Below are positions 1-9,319 of a stretch of 64,000 nt of DNA, piece after piece. The stretch spans positions 124,001 to 188,000 of the forward strand of contig CANMQH010000005.1 in assembly GCA_947499935.1 (NCBI GenBank), given 5' to 3'. Every line of letters begins with the position of its first letter. Within the stretch, counting starts at the first letter, position 1. The notes beneath the pieces are model-generated. The model made no database searches, was not told the origin of the DNA, and was given only the letters and a program-made list of their open reading frames with translations. This DNA is from an uncultured Algibacter sp. GTDB taxonomy: Bacteria; Bacteroidota; Bacteroidia; Flavobacteriales; Flavobacteriaceae. Position numbers and translations under genes: made by a program.

Positions 1-411
1 TTGAAGGCGATTTTTTAAGTTCTAATACCATTTTTGTAAAAGACAATTTACTTGATACCATGCATAATTTATCAAGTTCAGACTATACATTTACTTCGGA
101 AACAGGAGAGTTTAACGAACGTTTTCAAATTGTGTTTAATGCTAATGCGCTTTCAAATAATGATTTTACTCAAATAGAGCGTAGCATTAAAATCGTTGAA
201 CTGGAAAACGATGATGTTAGATTTACATCATCTAATAATATAACGATTAAGAGTGTTAGTATTTTTGACCTTTTAGGCAGGCAACTTTATAACTTTAAAG
301 CAACTAATCGTATGGAAACTTATAAACTCTCTAACTTGAGCAGTACGGTTTATTTAGCCAAAGTAGAACTTGCTAATGGGGCAACAGTGACTAAAAAAAT
401 GTTTAAAAAGT
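1..411 (+). repeat. Direct repeat, copy 1
   Basis: Positions 1-411 match 3192-3602 with a single difference (T at 26 against C at 3217, silent in an Asn codon). The identity stops inside the stop codon (TGA here, TAA in copy 2), and the flanks after it are unrelated. The left boundary lies outside the window. Confidence 0.95.
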
Positions 412-413
412 GA
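1..413 (+). CDS. C-terminal end of a T9SS-exported protein (5' truncated by window edge)
   Basis: The reading frame is open from position 3 to the TGA at 411-413 and has no start inside the window, so only about the last 136 residues are present. They end in a type A T9SS sorting domain: a beta-rich segment with the SIFDLLGRQL motif, then VYLAKVELANG and a basic tail ending in FKK. The protein sequence matches the end of the next gene residue for residue. The gene is therefore a tandem paralogue or a copy homogenised by gene conversion. It is presumably exported across the outer membrane by T9SS. Nothing can be said about its N-terminal cargo domains. Confidence 0.85.
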   Translation, partial: EGDFLSSNTIFVKDNLLDTMHNLSSSDYTFTSETGEFNERFQIVFNANALSNNDFTQIERSIKIVELENDDVRFTSSNNITIKSVSIFDLLGRQLYNFKATNRMETYKLSNLSSTVYLAKVELANGATVTKKMFKK

Positions 414-562
414 TATTTTACTTTCTAAAATGTGCTTATTTGTGATTTTTATTTAAATTTTCGTTGTAATGCACTAATAGTTTTTTATAACTTACTGATA
501 TAGCTTACCTTTACAGCCAATATATTTTTATTCTATAAATTTATTTTTCGCTTAAAAGTTAT

Positions 563-3500
563 ATGATGAAAAAAACTATACTCATTATCTTATTTGCTTT
601 ATCTTTTAACACCAGTTTTGCACAAACTACACTTGTGGCAGGAGACATTGCTATAACTGGACACATAATGGCTCAAAGTGAATTCTCTTTTGTATTTCTT
701 AGAGATATTACAACGGGTACAGTAATCAACTTTACAGATAGAGGTTGGTTGTCCGCAGGTGGTTTTAGAAATGAGGCTGCAGTAGAGGGTACGCTAACTT
801 GGACAGCTGATACAGATTTACCTTGTGGCACAGAAATTATAATTACGGGTAACACTCCATTTTCGGCGACTCAAGGAACCGTTACAGAATCCGATGTTTT
901 TCAATTAGAAGGAGAAACGGGTCCGATGAATCGTGATGGTGATCAAATCTTGGCTTATCAAGGCACAGATGCTGCACCAATATTTATATATGCATTAGAT
1001 TTTAACGGTAATACGAATAACTGGAATGGTAATGCTACTAACTCAAATAATTCTGCTATACCAGCAGGTTTAACTAATAATGCAAATGCTGTTTCTGTAA
1101 TTTCAAGAATTAATGGCAAATACGATTGTAGAATTTCGTATGTACCTGCAGACATACTCGCAGCTGTATCTACCAGGTCAAACTGGTTTACTAATGATAT
1201 AACTGACGTTACTAGCAATAATTTTATAGAATTAGGACTCTTATGTAACTACTCCTGTGCACCTCCAGTAATATTATCTACAGGAGATTTAGTCATAACA
1301 GGTTATAATACGGAAGACACAGAAGTTGATGAGTTTACTTTTGTGGTATTAACAGATATTGCTGAAGGAACTATTATAGGGTTTACAGACAAAGGATGGG
1401 ACTCAACCACAGGAGCATATAGGTCTGGTAATGCAGAAGGGTTTTTACAATGGAAAGTACCTCCAGGAGGAGTACCATGTGGCTCTGAAGTAAGAATATT
1501 TGCTGCTGCTCCTGGTTCTGGGATTAAGGATTACCTATCAAATTTTGGAACTGTAACAGAACCAGATGCAGGCTTCGGTTTTAACCCTAGAAATGATCAA
1601 ATTATTGCATTTTCGGGTTCATTTAACACCCCAACTAATGCTTATGCCATTATTTATGGTGATAATGATTGGAATGAAGCAACAAACGTTAGAACATCGG
1701 CAGTACCGCTTGGCTTAACTGACGGAACCGATGCTATATACTATGGTGATTTTGATTCTGGAATTTATGATTGCTCTACATCTATAGGTGATGCATTAAT
1801 TGCTTCTGAAGTTGCAGATCCTTTAAATTGGTCTTTACAGAAAGATATGGGTTCACAAACATTAGGCGGTTGTAATTACTCATGTTGCCCTGCAACAATG
1901 TGGGATGGTACTTCTTGGTCGCCTATAGCTATACCAGATATTAACACCACATTAATATTAGATGCTGACTACGCTACTGGTACCGTTACAAATCTTGAGG
2001 CATGTAGTCTTATTATAAATGCTGGCAACATACTAACTGTAAATAATGGCACCTATGTATTGGTCGAAAACGATGTTACAGTAGATGGTGATTTATTAGT
2101 AGAAAGCCAAGGTAATTTTGTACAAGTTGGTGAGTTTTCAAGTTTCACTAACAACGGCACATCTCAAGTTATAAAAACACCTGTATCTACAGGGAGTTTA
2201 GAATACACGTATTGGGGAACTCCTGTGGCAAATGCTATGGCTGGTACTCTGGGTACAGGTGATCGTTTTTGGTATAATAGTGCTAACTATTTGGATACCA
2301 TGATAGAGATTGCAAATACAGGTACATTTGAAGTCACTTCAGGACAAGATGATATTGACGACAATGGAGACGATTGGCAAGTATTACCAGCGACCGATAT
2401 TTTAACACCTGGTGTTGGATATGCTGCTACAGGCTCAGCTACCGATAGAACTTTTACAGGTCAATTTAATAATAGTAATATTACTGCACCCATAATTATT
2501 AACGGTGAAGCTGCCGATAGTGATTGGAATCTTTTAGGAAATCCTTATCCTGGTGCTTTAGATTTTGACGCCTTTTTTGCGGCTAATTCTGGTGTAGTTG
2601 GTGGTGTTGCTTATTTTTGGTCGCATAATACTACTGCAGATAGTAATGCCAGTGGTAATGAAGGTATGAATTTTTCTCAAAATGATTATGCCATGTATGC
2701 CTCTGGTGCTGGAGGAGGTACTGCTGCTATTAGTGGTGGCCCTACACCAAACCAATATATACCTTCTGGGCAAGGCTTTTTTATAATAGGCCTGGCTAAC
2801 GGTAATGTTAACTTTACCAACGCTATGCGCGTTGCAGACGCTACAAGTAATTCATTATTTTTTAAAAATACGCGTTCTAAAAAAACAGTAAAAAACGATA
2901 ATGCTAATAGACTATGGCTTAACCTAACTTCGGATAATGGTGTGTTTAATCAAGCGCTTGTTGCTTATGTTGATAATGCTACAAATGGCAATGATGGTTT
3001 AGCTTTTGATGCTCCTAGAAATTTATCTACAACAGGCTCTGCAATACTTTATACCACAATTCCAGAAGAAAGCAAAAAGTATGCTATACAAGGAAAAGCT
3101 AAATCTAGCCTTAACCCAGATGAAGTTATAAACTTTGGCTTTAAAACAACTATAGATACACCTACGCTTTATAAACTCTCTGTAGCAAAATTTGAAGGCG
3201 ATTTTTTAAGTTCTAACACCATTTTTGTAAAAGACAATTTACTTGATACCATGCATAATTTATCAAGTTCAGACTATACATTTACTTCGGAAACAGGAGA
3301 GTTTAACGAACGTTTTCAAATTGTGTTTAATGCTAATGCGCTTTCAAATAATGATTTTACTCAAATAGAGCGTAGCATTAAAATCGTTGAACTGGAAAAC
3401 GATGATGTTAGATTTACATCATCTAATAATATAACGATTAAGAGTGTTAGTATTTTTGACCTTTTAGGCAGGCAACTTTATAACTTTAAAGCAACTAATC

Positions 3501-3604
3501 GTATGGAAACTTATAAACTCTCTAACTTGAGCAGTACGGTTTATTTAGCCAAAGTAGAACTTGCTAATGGGGCAACAGTGACTAAAAAAATGTTTAAAAA
3601 GTAA
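563..3604 (+). CDS. Secreted T9SS type A sorting-domain protein with two N-terminal domain repeats
   Basis: A 1013-residue protein with a signal peptide ending near SFAQ (residue 21). Two copies of a roughly 210-residue domain follow, around 25-235 and 240-450. Each opens with GDIAITG or GDLVITG, carries a FTDRGW or FTDKGW motif and ends with a Cys-rich CNYSC. A central beta-rich region with IINAGNILTVNNG-like strands follows, then a type A T9SS sorting domain over roughly the last 75 residues. The likely fate is export across the outer membrane, surface attachment or release; no enzyme motif was recognised. The start could be the ATG at 563 or 566. The 3' end duplicates the upstream gene fragment. 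Confidence 0.85.
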   Translation: MMKKTILIILFALSFNTSFAQTTLVAGDIAITGHIMAQSEFSFVFLRDITTGTVINFTDRGWLSAGGFRNEAAVEGTLTWTADTDLPCGTEIIITGNTPFSATQGTVTESDVFQLEGETGPMNRDGDQILAYQGTDAAPIFIYALDFNGNTNNWNGNATNSNNSAIPAGLTNNANAVSVISRINGKYDCRISYVPADILAAVSTRSNWFTNDITDVTSNNFIELGLLCNYSCAPPVILSTGDLVITGYNTEDTEVDEFTFVVLTDIAEGTIIGFTDKGWDSTTGAYRSGNAEGFLQWKVPPGGVPCGSEVRIFAAAPGSGIKDYLSNFGTVTEPDAGFGFNPRNDQIIAFSGSFNTPTNAYAIIYGDNDWNEATNVRTSAVPLGLTDGTDAIYYGDFDSGIYDCSTSIGDALIASEVADPLNWSLQKDMGSQTLGGCNYSCCPATMWDGTSWSPIAIPDINTTLILDADYATGTVTNLEACSLIINAGNILTVNNGTYVLVENDVTVDGDLLVESQGNFVQVGEFSSFTNNGTSQVIKTPVSTGSLEYTYWGTPVANAMAGTLGTGDRFWYNSANYLDTMIEIANTGTFEVTSGQDDIDDNGDDWQVLPATDILTPGVGYAATGSATDRTFTGQFNNSNITAPIIINGEAADSDWNLLGNPYPGALDFDAFFAANSGVVGGVAYFWSHNTTADSNASGNEGMNFSQNDYAMYASGAGGGTAAISGGPTPNQYIPSGQGFFIIGLANGNVNFTNAMRVADATSNSLFFKNTRSKKTVKNDNANRLWLNLTSDNGVFNQALVAYVDNATNGNDGLAFDAPRNLSTTGSAILYTTIPEESKKYAIQGKAKSSLNPDEVINFGFKTTIDTPTLYKLSVAKFEGDFLSSNTIFVKDNLLDTMHNLSSSDYTFTSETGEFNERFQIVFNANALSNNDFTQIERSIKIVELENDDVRFTSSNNITIKSVSIFDLLGRQLYNFKATNRMETYKLSNLSSTVYLAKVELANGATVTKKMFKK
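3192..3602 (+). repeat. Direct repeat, copy 2
   Basis: Second copy of the 411-bp repeat at 1-411, covering the last 137 codons of the 1013-residue T9SS protein. There is one silent mismatch. Identity ends in the stop codon. Confidence 0.95.
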
Positions 3605-3738
3605 AGTCTAGCTGGATTTAATTTTTGATTTTTCAACGTAATATTAAATATAGAATTAAGCAGTTAACTTTTAGATAATGATTCTATGTTTAACAAGGTT
3701 CAATCTAAAGGTTAGATGGTCTAAAAATAAGTCTGACT

Positions 3739-6144
3739 TTATAAACTATATTTTAAAGATAAAATTAGGTTTCTTCCAGCGGCACTAATCCCAGAAGAAT
3801 ATGTCCTGTAGCGTTGGTCTGTTATATTTTCTAAACTCGCTGTTAACACTGTAGATTTACTGATTTGATACTGGCTCCTAAAGTTAAGCGTATACCAAGA
3901 AGGACTGTATGGATTTCCATTACTATTTAAAGCATATAAATAATCTTTTTCTCTTTCGGAAGGTGCTAATTGATTAAAAGATAAATCTCCATTATAATTA
4001 ACAAAAGCATCTAACTTTATCTTTTTAGAAGCCCAAACCAAATGTGTATTTCCAAAATTTGGAGATACATGCCTAATAGGCACCTCAATATCTCCAGCAG
4101 TTTCTGTACCGCCAATAACATTATATTGGGATGTTAGATTTAATTGCTTAGAAAAATTGATTTTTAAACCTACCTCAAAACCATAAATCCAAGCTTTTGA
4201 AGCATTTTGTATAGCTTGTACATTACTTAATTCGCCATCATAAACAATCTCGGTTTCGCCATTTAAATTAAAATCTCTACGCACTAATGCGTTATCAAGA
4301 TAAGTGTAGTAAGTACTCATATCTAAAACAACATGCTCATTAAAATTTAGTTTTAGCCCCAACTCACCCCCATAAGCATACTCTGGCCTTAAGGTTTCGT
4401 TTGGCACTACCACAGAGCCTGGTTCAGAATCAAATACTTTTCCAATATCATCTATGTTGGGCGCTCTAAACGCAGAAGACGCATTAAGCTTCCATTGTAT
4501 CATTCTATTTGGAGACCAACTTATACCTGCTGTGCCTGTAAGAGCACCTGCTTCATTTTTTGATGTATTAAATGGTAAATTCAAGAATACATTATTGGCT
4601 GAAAAGTCTGCTTTGGATAAAACATGATTAAAACGTAAACCTGACTGAAATACAAACTTAGGATTAGGCTTGTACTTTATACTTGAATAAACAGCCGCAG
4701 ATTGCCAAGTTGCCCCTGTTGGGTACCTAGAAACGGTTGGAGATATCGTATTATTTGAAATATTTTCTTCATTACCGACAGACTTCACTTTATTAAAAAC
4801 ATATTCTGCACCATAAAAAAACTTAGTTTTTGTACTTATCGTTTTTTCTAAATCTAAATTAAATGAATATGCATCTACAGATTCTTCACGAATATTTCTT
4901 ATCGAAGATTGAAAATCTCTATCTATTCTACTCTCTTTAAAATTTTGATATGCTAAAGTGGTTTTAATCTTATCATACAAATTTGAACGACTACTTAGTT
5001 TTGTTACTTGTAAATTAGACATAAACCACTTTTGCGGTCCATAGTCCCACTCTCCAGACCGCAATACGTTGTTTCGAGGACGAATTAATCTATCGTATCG
5101 AGGAATATTTGAAGTTGTTGTGTAAAAAACACCTAAATCAAAACTTAAATCTTTACTAGGATTAAAGTGTACTTTTTGCATTAAGTTTAATTGATTATAG
5201 CCAGAAAACCTTTGAACCAAAGGATCATTATTTTGAACAATAATATCTCCATTGTTGGTAGCTAAAGCAAATTCTGGTCTCAAGTATTCCGTTGGTCCAT
5301 GGCTACCCATTCGTAAATCATCAAAACTTGTGTAACTAGCATTTGTAACAAAGCCCCATTTTTTAAAACCTAAATTAAAATCAATATGCCCTGTATTTTC
5401 ATTACTAGCAGAAGCATATCTTACAACTGCATTTGAAGTGAATAATAAAGAATCTGAAGGAGACAACTCTGGCTTTTGGGTATAAAAACTCATTACACCA
5501 CCAATAGCATCACTGCCATAAATAACGGAGCCTGCCCCTAGTGTAACTTCTGTGTTTTTTACTGAAAATGGATCTATAGCTATAACGTTTTGTAGATTTC
5601 CACCTCTAAATATGGCATTATTCATTCTTACACCATCTACCGTTATTAACAATCTATTTGTAGAAAATCCACGTATCATGGGACTTCCGCCACCCAATTG
5701 ACTTTTTTGCACATAAACTTGCCCTGTACTTTCTAATAAATCTGCACTAGTTTGCGGGTTTACAAATTGAATACTTTCTGTGTTAATACTCAATATTTTT
5801 TGTGGAATATCTCTTTTATTTTGTTTAAAATTAGAAGCTGATATCACAATTTCTTGTAATCCTTGAGTATTGGAGACTAAAAAAACCTTATTAGATGTCC
5901 CTAGTTGTTTCTTATTTATTTTTTTTAAAACATGTGAAAGGTGTTTAAAATAGATGGTTTCTGATTCTGAGAACTTATTTAATTCTGCTTCACCTTTAAA
6001 ATTAGTAACCTCGCTTTTAGACTTATCTAAGTTATAAATCGCTACTCCAAAAATTGGTTCTTTAGTTATTTTATTAAGAACTTTAATATTCTGTGCTTGA
6101 GTACACACAGATAATAAAAATAAAATACTATATAAAAACTTCAT
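3739..6144 (-). CDS. TonB-dependent outer-membrane receptor (haemoglobin/lactoferrin-receptor-like)
   Basis: I place the start at the ATG at 6144, which opens directly on a signal peptide (MKFLYSILFLLSVCTQAQ). The 24 upstream in-frame codons lie inside recO. A carboxypeptidase-like N-terminal domain (about 20-100) is followed by a plug with QLGGGSPMIRGFSTNRLLI and a 22-strand-type barrel ending in an aromatic-basic C-terminus. The plug and the FRAPNIDD / PNETLRPE pair resemble the haem/haemoglobin receptor family. I see no His between those two motifs, so haem specificity is uncertain. It begins 4 bp after the recO stop, so it is probably co-transcribed with porZ-recO. It should import a large or metal-bound ligand using TonB energy. 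Confidence 0.85.
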   Translation of the reverse strand: MKFLYSILFLLSVCTQAQNIKVLNKITKEPIFGVAIYNLDKSKSEVTNFKGEAELNKFSESETIYFKHLSHVLKKINKKQLGTSNKVFLVSNTQGLQEIVISASNFKQNKRDIPQKILSINTESIQFVNPQTSADLLESTGQVYVQKSQLGGGSPMIRGFSTNRLLITVDGVRMNNAIFRGGNLQNVIAIDPFSVKNTEVTLGAGSVIYGSDAIGGVMSFYTQKPELSPSDSLLFTSNAVVRYASASNENTGHIDFNLGFKKWGFVTNASYTSFDDLRMGSHGPTEYLRPEFALATNNGDIIVQNNDPLVQRFSGYNQLNLMQKVHFNPSKDLSFDLGVFYTTTSNIPRYDRLIRPRNNVLRSGEWDYGPQKWFMSNLQVTKLSSRSNLYDKIKTTLAYQNFKESRIDRDFQSSIRNIREESVDAYSFNLDLEKTISTKTKFFYGAEYVFNKVKSVGNEENISNNTISPTVSRYPTGATWQSAAVYSSIKYKPNPKFVFQSGLRFNHVLSKADFSANNVFLNLPFNTSKNEAGALTGTAGISWSPNRMIQWKLNASSAFRAPNIDDIGKVFDSEPGSVVVPNETLRPEYAYGGELGLKLNFNEHVVLDMSTYYTYLDNALVRRDFNLNGETEIVYDGELSNVQAIQNASKAWIYGFEVGLKINFSKQLNLTSQYNVIGGTETAGDIEVPIRHVSPNFGNTHLVWASKKIKLDAFVNYNGDLSFNQLAPSEREKDYLYALNSNGNPYSPSWYTLNFRSQYQISKSTVLTASLENITDQRYRTYSSGISAAGRNLILSLKYSL

Positions 6145-6148
6145 GTTT

Positions 6149-6868
6149 TCAATTAAAAACTTGATTAAATACCTGTAATGATTTTGGAGGCCTAAAACCC
6201 CCCAAATGTAGTTCAAAATAAAGCAAAATCATACTTAAAAAAGACTGTCTTTGCTTAGCATTCATCTTCACATTAGGTAAAGCATCAAATGTTGTGCCTA
6301 AAAGCTGTTTTAAGAGTACTAAATTATCACCAGACAACGTATATTTATTATTTGTTTTTAGCTGAAATTTACCTTCATTCAAATCAAAATAAGGATAATT
6401 AACAAAGGTTACATCTGGATAAAAACCTAAATACTTGGTTAATTTTAAAAGAAACAATAAATGAAAGTTAGCACATTCAGATTGTGAATCTAACCATAAA
6501 AGTGTATTTTCTAAATAACTGTACAGCGTATCATTTGGCTCTTCTTCTTGCAAGGTATTTGATAAAACTTCAGACAAAAACATAACTATAGCACTTTTTA
6601 AAACTTGCGTATGTAAACTCTGGTAAATACAATTAAACTTAACTTCTTTTATAGCGTGTAAAGACTTGTTTTGTTTATAAAGAAAAACAATTTGTAATTG
6701 AGATAGCAATTGAAAATGAGCCGCTTTTATTCCAGATTTTTTAGGCTTTAACACCCCTCTTAATAAAAAGCTAACAACGCCCAGCTCTTCCGTGTAACAT
6801 TTAACTATTAAATCGTTATCTCTATATTTTAATTTAGATAGAACAATAACATTAGTAGTAACTAGCAT
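6149..6868 (-). CDS. recO: DNA repair protein RecO
   Basis: A 239-residue protein, normal length for RecO. It has the N-terminal OB-fold start (TNVIVLSKLKYRDNDLIV, then EELGVVSFLLRGV) and a helical C-terminal region. RecO loads RecA on SSB-coated single-stranded DNA together with RecR. Its ATG overlaps the stop of the upstream propeller gene by one base (TAATG), a translational-coupling arrangement. The TonB receptor follows after 4 bp. The Cys zinc-finger cluster seen in some RecO proteins is not evident here. Confidence 0.9.
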   Translation of the reverse strand: MLVTTNVIVLSKLKYRDNDLIVKCYTEELGVVSFLLRGVLKPKKSGIKAAHFQLLSQLQIVFLYKQNKSLHAIKEVKFNCIYQSLHTQVLKSAIVMFLSEVLSNTLQEEEPNDTLYSYLENTLLWLDSQSECANFHLLFLLKLTKYLGFYPDVTFVNYPYFDLNEGKFQLKTNNKYTLSGDNLVLLKQLLGTTFDALPNVKMNAKQRQSFLSMILLYFELHLGGFRPPKSLQVFNQVFN

Positions 6869-9237
6869 TATCTAACAACCATTAGTTTAAGAACTTTGGT
6901 CTCAAAAGAATCTAAATCTGAAAGCATAACCAAATAAACACCAGATGCTACAATATTATTTGCAAGGTTTTTACCATTCCAATAAGCTGTGCCTCCATCT
7001 ATTTCTAGATTAAAACCTTTAAACCTCTGGTTTGTTCTTGATTGAGCCTCAGCGACCAAATTACCTTCAATATCAGTAATTTTAATATTTACATTTTCTG
7101 AAACATCTTTTATTTTCACCTTTTTTTCTACAATATCAAATGTGGGTCTAACGGGGTTTGGGTAAGCAAATGCACTTTGCAAGCCTTCTAAAGGACTAGA
7201 ACTACCCGATTCAAAAGACACTAAACCCTTACTTGTAGCTATGTAAACTATACCATTAGCATTATCTATAGAAATATCGTTTATAACATTTGATGGCAGA
7301 GGAGAATTATCTATTGTAAAATGAAAAATGGTATTTTGCCCATCTGGAGAAAAATAGAATATACCCGCATCTGCTGTGCCAATCCATTTATTATTTGAAC
7401 CGTCTACTTCTATGTTTGTAATAGATTGCTGAAATAAAAGCTCTTTGGCTATACCGTCTTCTTCAATTATAATTTCTTCTACACGAATATTATCATCAGT
7501 AAAGAAATTTGATGTATTAAATAAAACTCTCAAGCCTTGATCAGTACCAATCCATAACTGATTAGATTTATCAAGGGCTAATGCTTTTACATTAAGTGAA
7601 GGAAAATTTTCCTCTTCGGTTCTAATGCTTTTCAACAAAGGAGATCCATTATTTTCATTAAAACCTATGAGCCCAAAATTAAAGCTACCAAAAAATAAAT
7701 TATTATCTCCATCAAAAATTATATTAGAAAAACCTAAATTAGATTCACGTTCAGATATTAGGCTTGTAAAATCGTATGATATCCAATTACCATTAAAAAA
7801 CTTATTTAATGGCTTATCGACTCTACCATTTGTAACCCATAAAACACCTTCGTTATCATAATTTGAAGTTAAAGTTAAATTAAGATTTCCTGCAAAAGGA
7901 GTTATGGTACTATTATTCTGATTATATAGATTAACAAAATCGCCATCATTAAAATCAATTAATCCAGCTGTATACGAACTAATATAAAGCTGTTTTGTAT
8001 CAAATGGATTTATTGAGATATGAGATAAATAAAAAGGACTTTCGATTTTTGATACTATACTATCGTATCTAATATTATCCCAACCTTGATCTACAAAATG
8101 GCTTATACCAGATATTCTTTGTCCTCCACTAAATGCATATCTAGATGAGTAACCACCATGTATACCCCAAATTTCTTGACCAGAAATCTTGACCTCAAAA
8201 AAATTATTAGTAAGTGGACTTTGAGGATGAATTTCTTCAAAAATTGAGGTATCGCTTATTGTAGTTTTTAATATCCCAAAACCAGGTTTTCCAGTTGATT
8301 TTACACTAGTGGAACCAACATATAAATCATTATTTCCTAAAATTGTTGCTTTTGTAAAATCAGCATCAAAATCAATACTCCTAGAAACTTCCGTAAGTTC
8401 ATTAAAATCCTCATCATAAACAAAAACATTGTTTTTTGTATTTGCAATTAATTTATCACTAAAACTTTTGAACCCTATTATATCAGATGGATAAGCTATC
8501 AATTGAGTTAATATAGTATTATTAATTTCATAAATATTTCTGTTTACAGCAGAACCATATAATTTGTTCCCAACGGTTTGTATACCATTAAAAACTATTG
8601 AAGAAACATTTTCCCATTCACGAAAATTAATCAAGTTCGGATTAATAAGTTCGCCTCTTAATAATCCAGACTCAGAAGCCGCGTAAATATAGCCATTAAA
8701 AATAGCTGTTTGGTTAACTTTTACCGGAGTACCATTATTTCCTATTAAATAAGTGTCTCCAAACTCTAATCTATTTATATCATATTGCGAAATACCGTAA
8801 TCTGTGGATATATAGGTAAAACCATTACTTTGACTAAAATGATTAATATTTTTTCTATCATTTGGAATATTAAAACTATTAACAATATCTACTACAGAAA
8901 GAAAATCTTCTTCATTCTCGTCATAAACTTGAATTAATCCCCTTTCGAAACCTATAAATAACAATCCATCATCTTCAACATACAGAATAGCAGTAATAGT
9001 TTCTCCTGATAGCCCATGAATAGTTGACAATTCTTCAATTTCCATTGTTTGAGAGTCATATATAAAAATAGCATTTTCTGCAGCTGCATAAATTTTATTT
9101 TCACCTTGAGAAATATCCTTAATATCTAAATACGAAAAATGACCTGTCCACAATTCAGAGAAATCTTGAGCGAAATGCGACAAAGGAGTTAGTAAGATTA
9201 TTGATATAATTACTATTTTATACATAATCGTTTTCAT
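6868..9237 (-). CDS. porZ: PorZ-like T9SS attachment-complex protein (double beta-propeller plus sorting domain)
   Basis: A 789-residue secreted protein with a signal peptide ending near HFAQ (residue 24). The N-terminal segment SELWTGHFSYLDIKDIS and the following AAENAIFIYD match the PorZ propeller opening. Many two-component-regulator-like propeller blades follow (LWIGTDQGLRVL, NKWIGTADAGIFYF), then a C-terminal type A sorting-like domain (FAYPNPVRP ... ASGVYLVML). Known PorZ works in the cell-surface attachment complex with PorU, PorV and PorQ, where it delivers anionic LPS to T9SS cargo. Similar proteins have been misannotated as ABC substrate-binding proteins. An alternative start is the Met at 9225. 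It is transcribed ahead of recO. Confidence 0.7.
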   Translation of the reverse strand: MKTIMYKIVIISIILLTPLSHFAQDFSELWTGHFSYLDIKDISQGENKIYAAAENAIFIYDSQTMEIEELSTIHGLSGETITAILYVEDDGLLFIGFERGLIQVYDENEEDFLSVVDIVNSFNIPNDRKNINHFSQSNGFTYISTDYGISQYDINRLEFGDTYLIGNNGTPVKVNQTAIFNGYIYAASESGLLRGELINPNLINFREWENVSSIVFNGIQTVGNKLYGSAVNRNIYEINNTILTQLIAYPSDIIGFKSFSDKLIANTKNNVFVYDEDFNELTEVSRSIDFDADFTKATILGNNDLYVGSTSVKSTGKPGFGILKTTISDTSIFEEIHPQSPLTNNFFEVKISGQEIWGIHGGYSSRYAFSGGQRISGISHFVDQGWDNIRYDSIVSKIESPFYLSHISINPFDTKQLYISSYTAGLIDFNDGDFVNLYNQNNSTITPFAGNLNLTLTSNYDNEGVLWVTNGRVDKPLNKFFNGNWISYDFTSLISERESNLGFSNIIFDGDNNLFFGSFNFGLIGFNENNGSPLLKSIRTEEENFPSLNVKALALDKSNQLWIGTDQGLRVLFNTSNFFTDDNIRVEEIIIEEDGIAKELLFQQSITNIEVDGSNNKWIGTADAGIFYFSPDGQNTIFHFTIDNSPLPSNVINDISIDNANGIVYIATSKGLVSFESGSSSPLEGLQSAFAYPNPVRPTFDIVEKKVKIKDVSENVNIKITDIEGNLVAEAQSRTNQRFKGFNLEIDGGTAYWNGKNLANNIVASGVYLVMLSDLDSFETKVLKLMVVR

Positions 9238-9319
9238 TTTTTTTAGTGTATTAGTCTAAACGTTTTTTACTTGAAAATGATATGTCAATGTAAAAAATAC
9301 TTTTGATAAATTCATTTTA

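Noticed and set aside
6145..6216. Longer N-terminus for the TonB receptor
   Set aside because: The extra 24 codons lie inside recO and place the signal peptide internally. The ATG at 6144 starts exactly on it.
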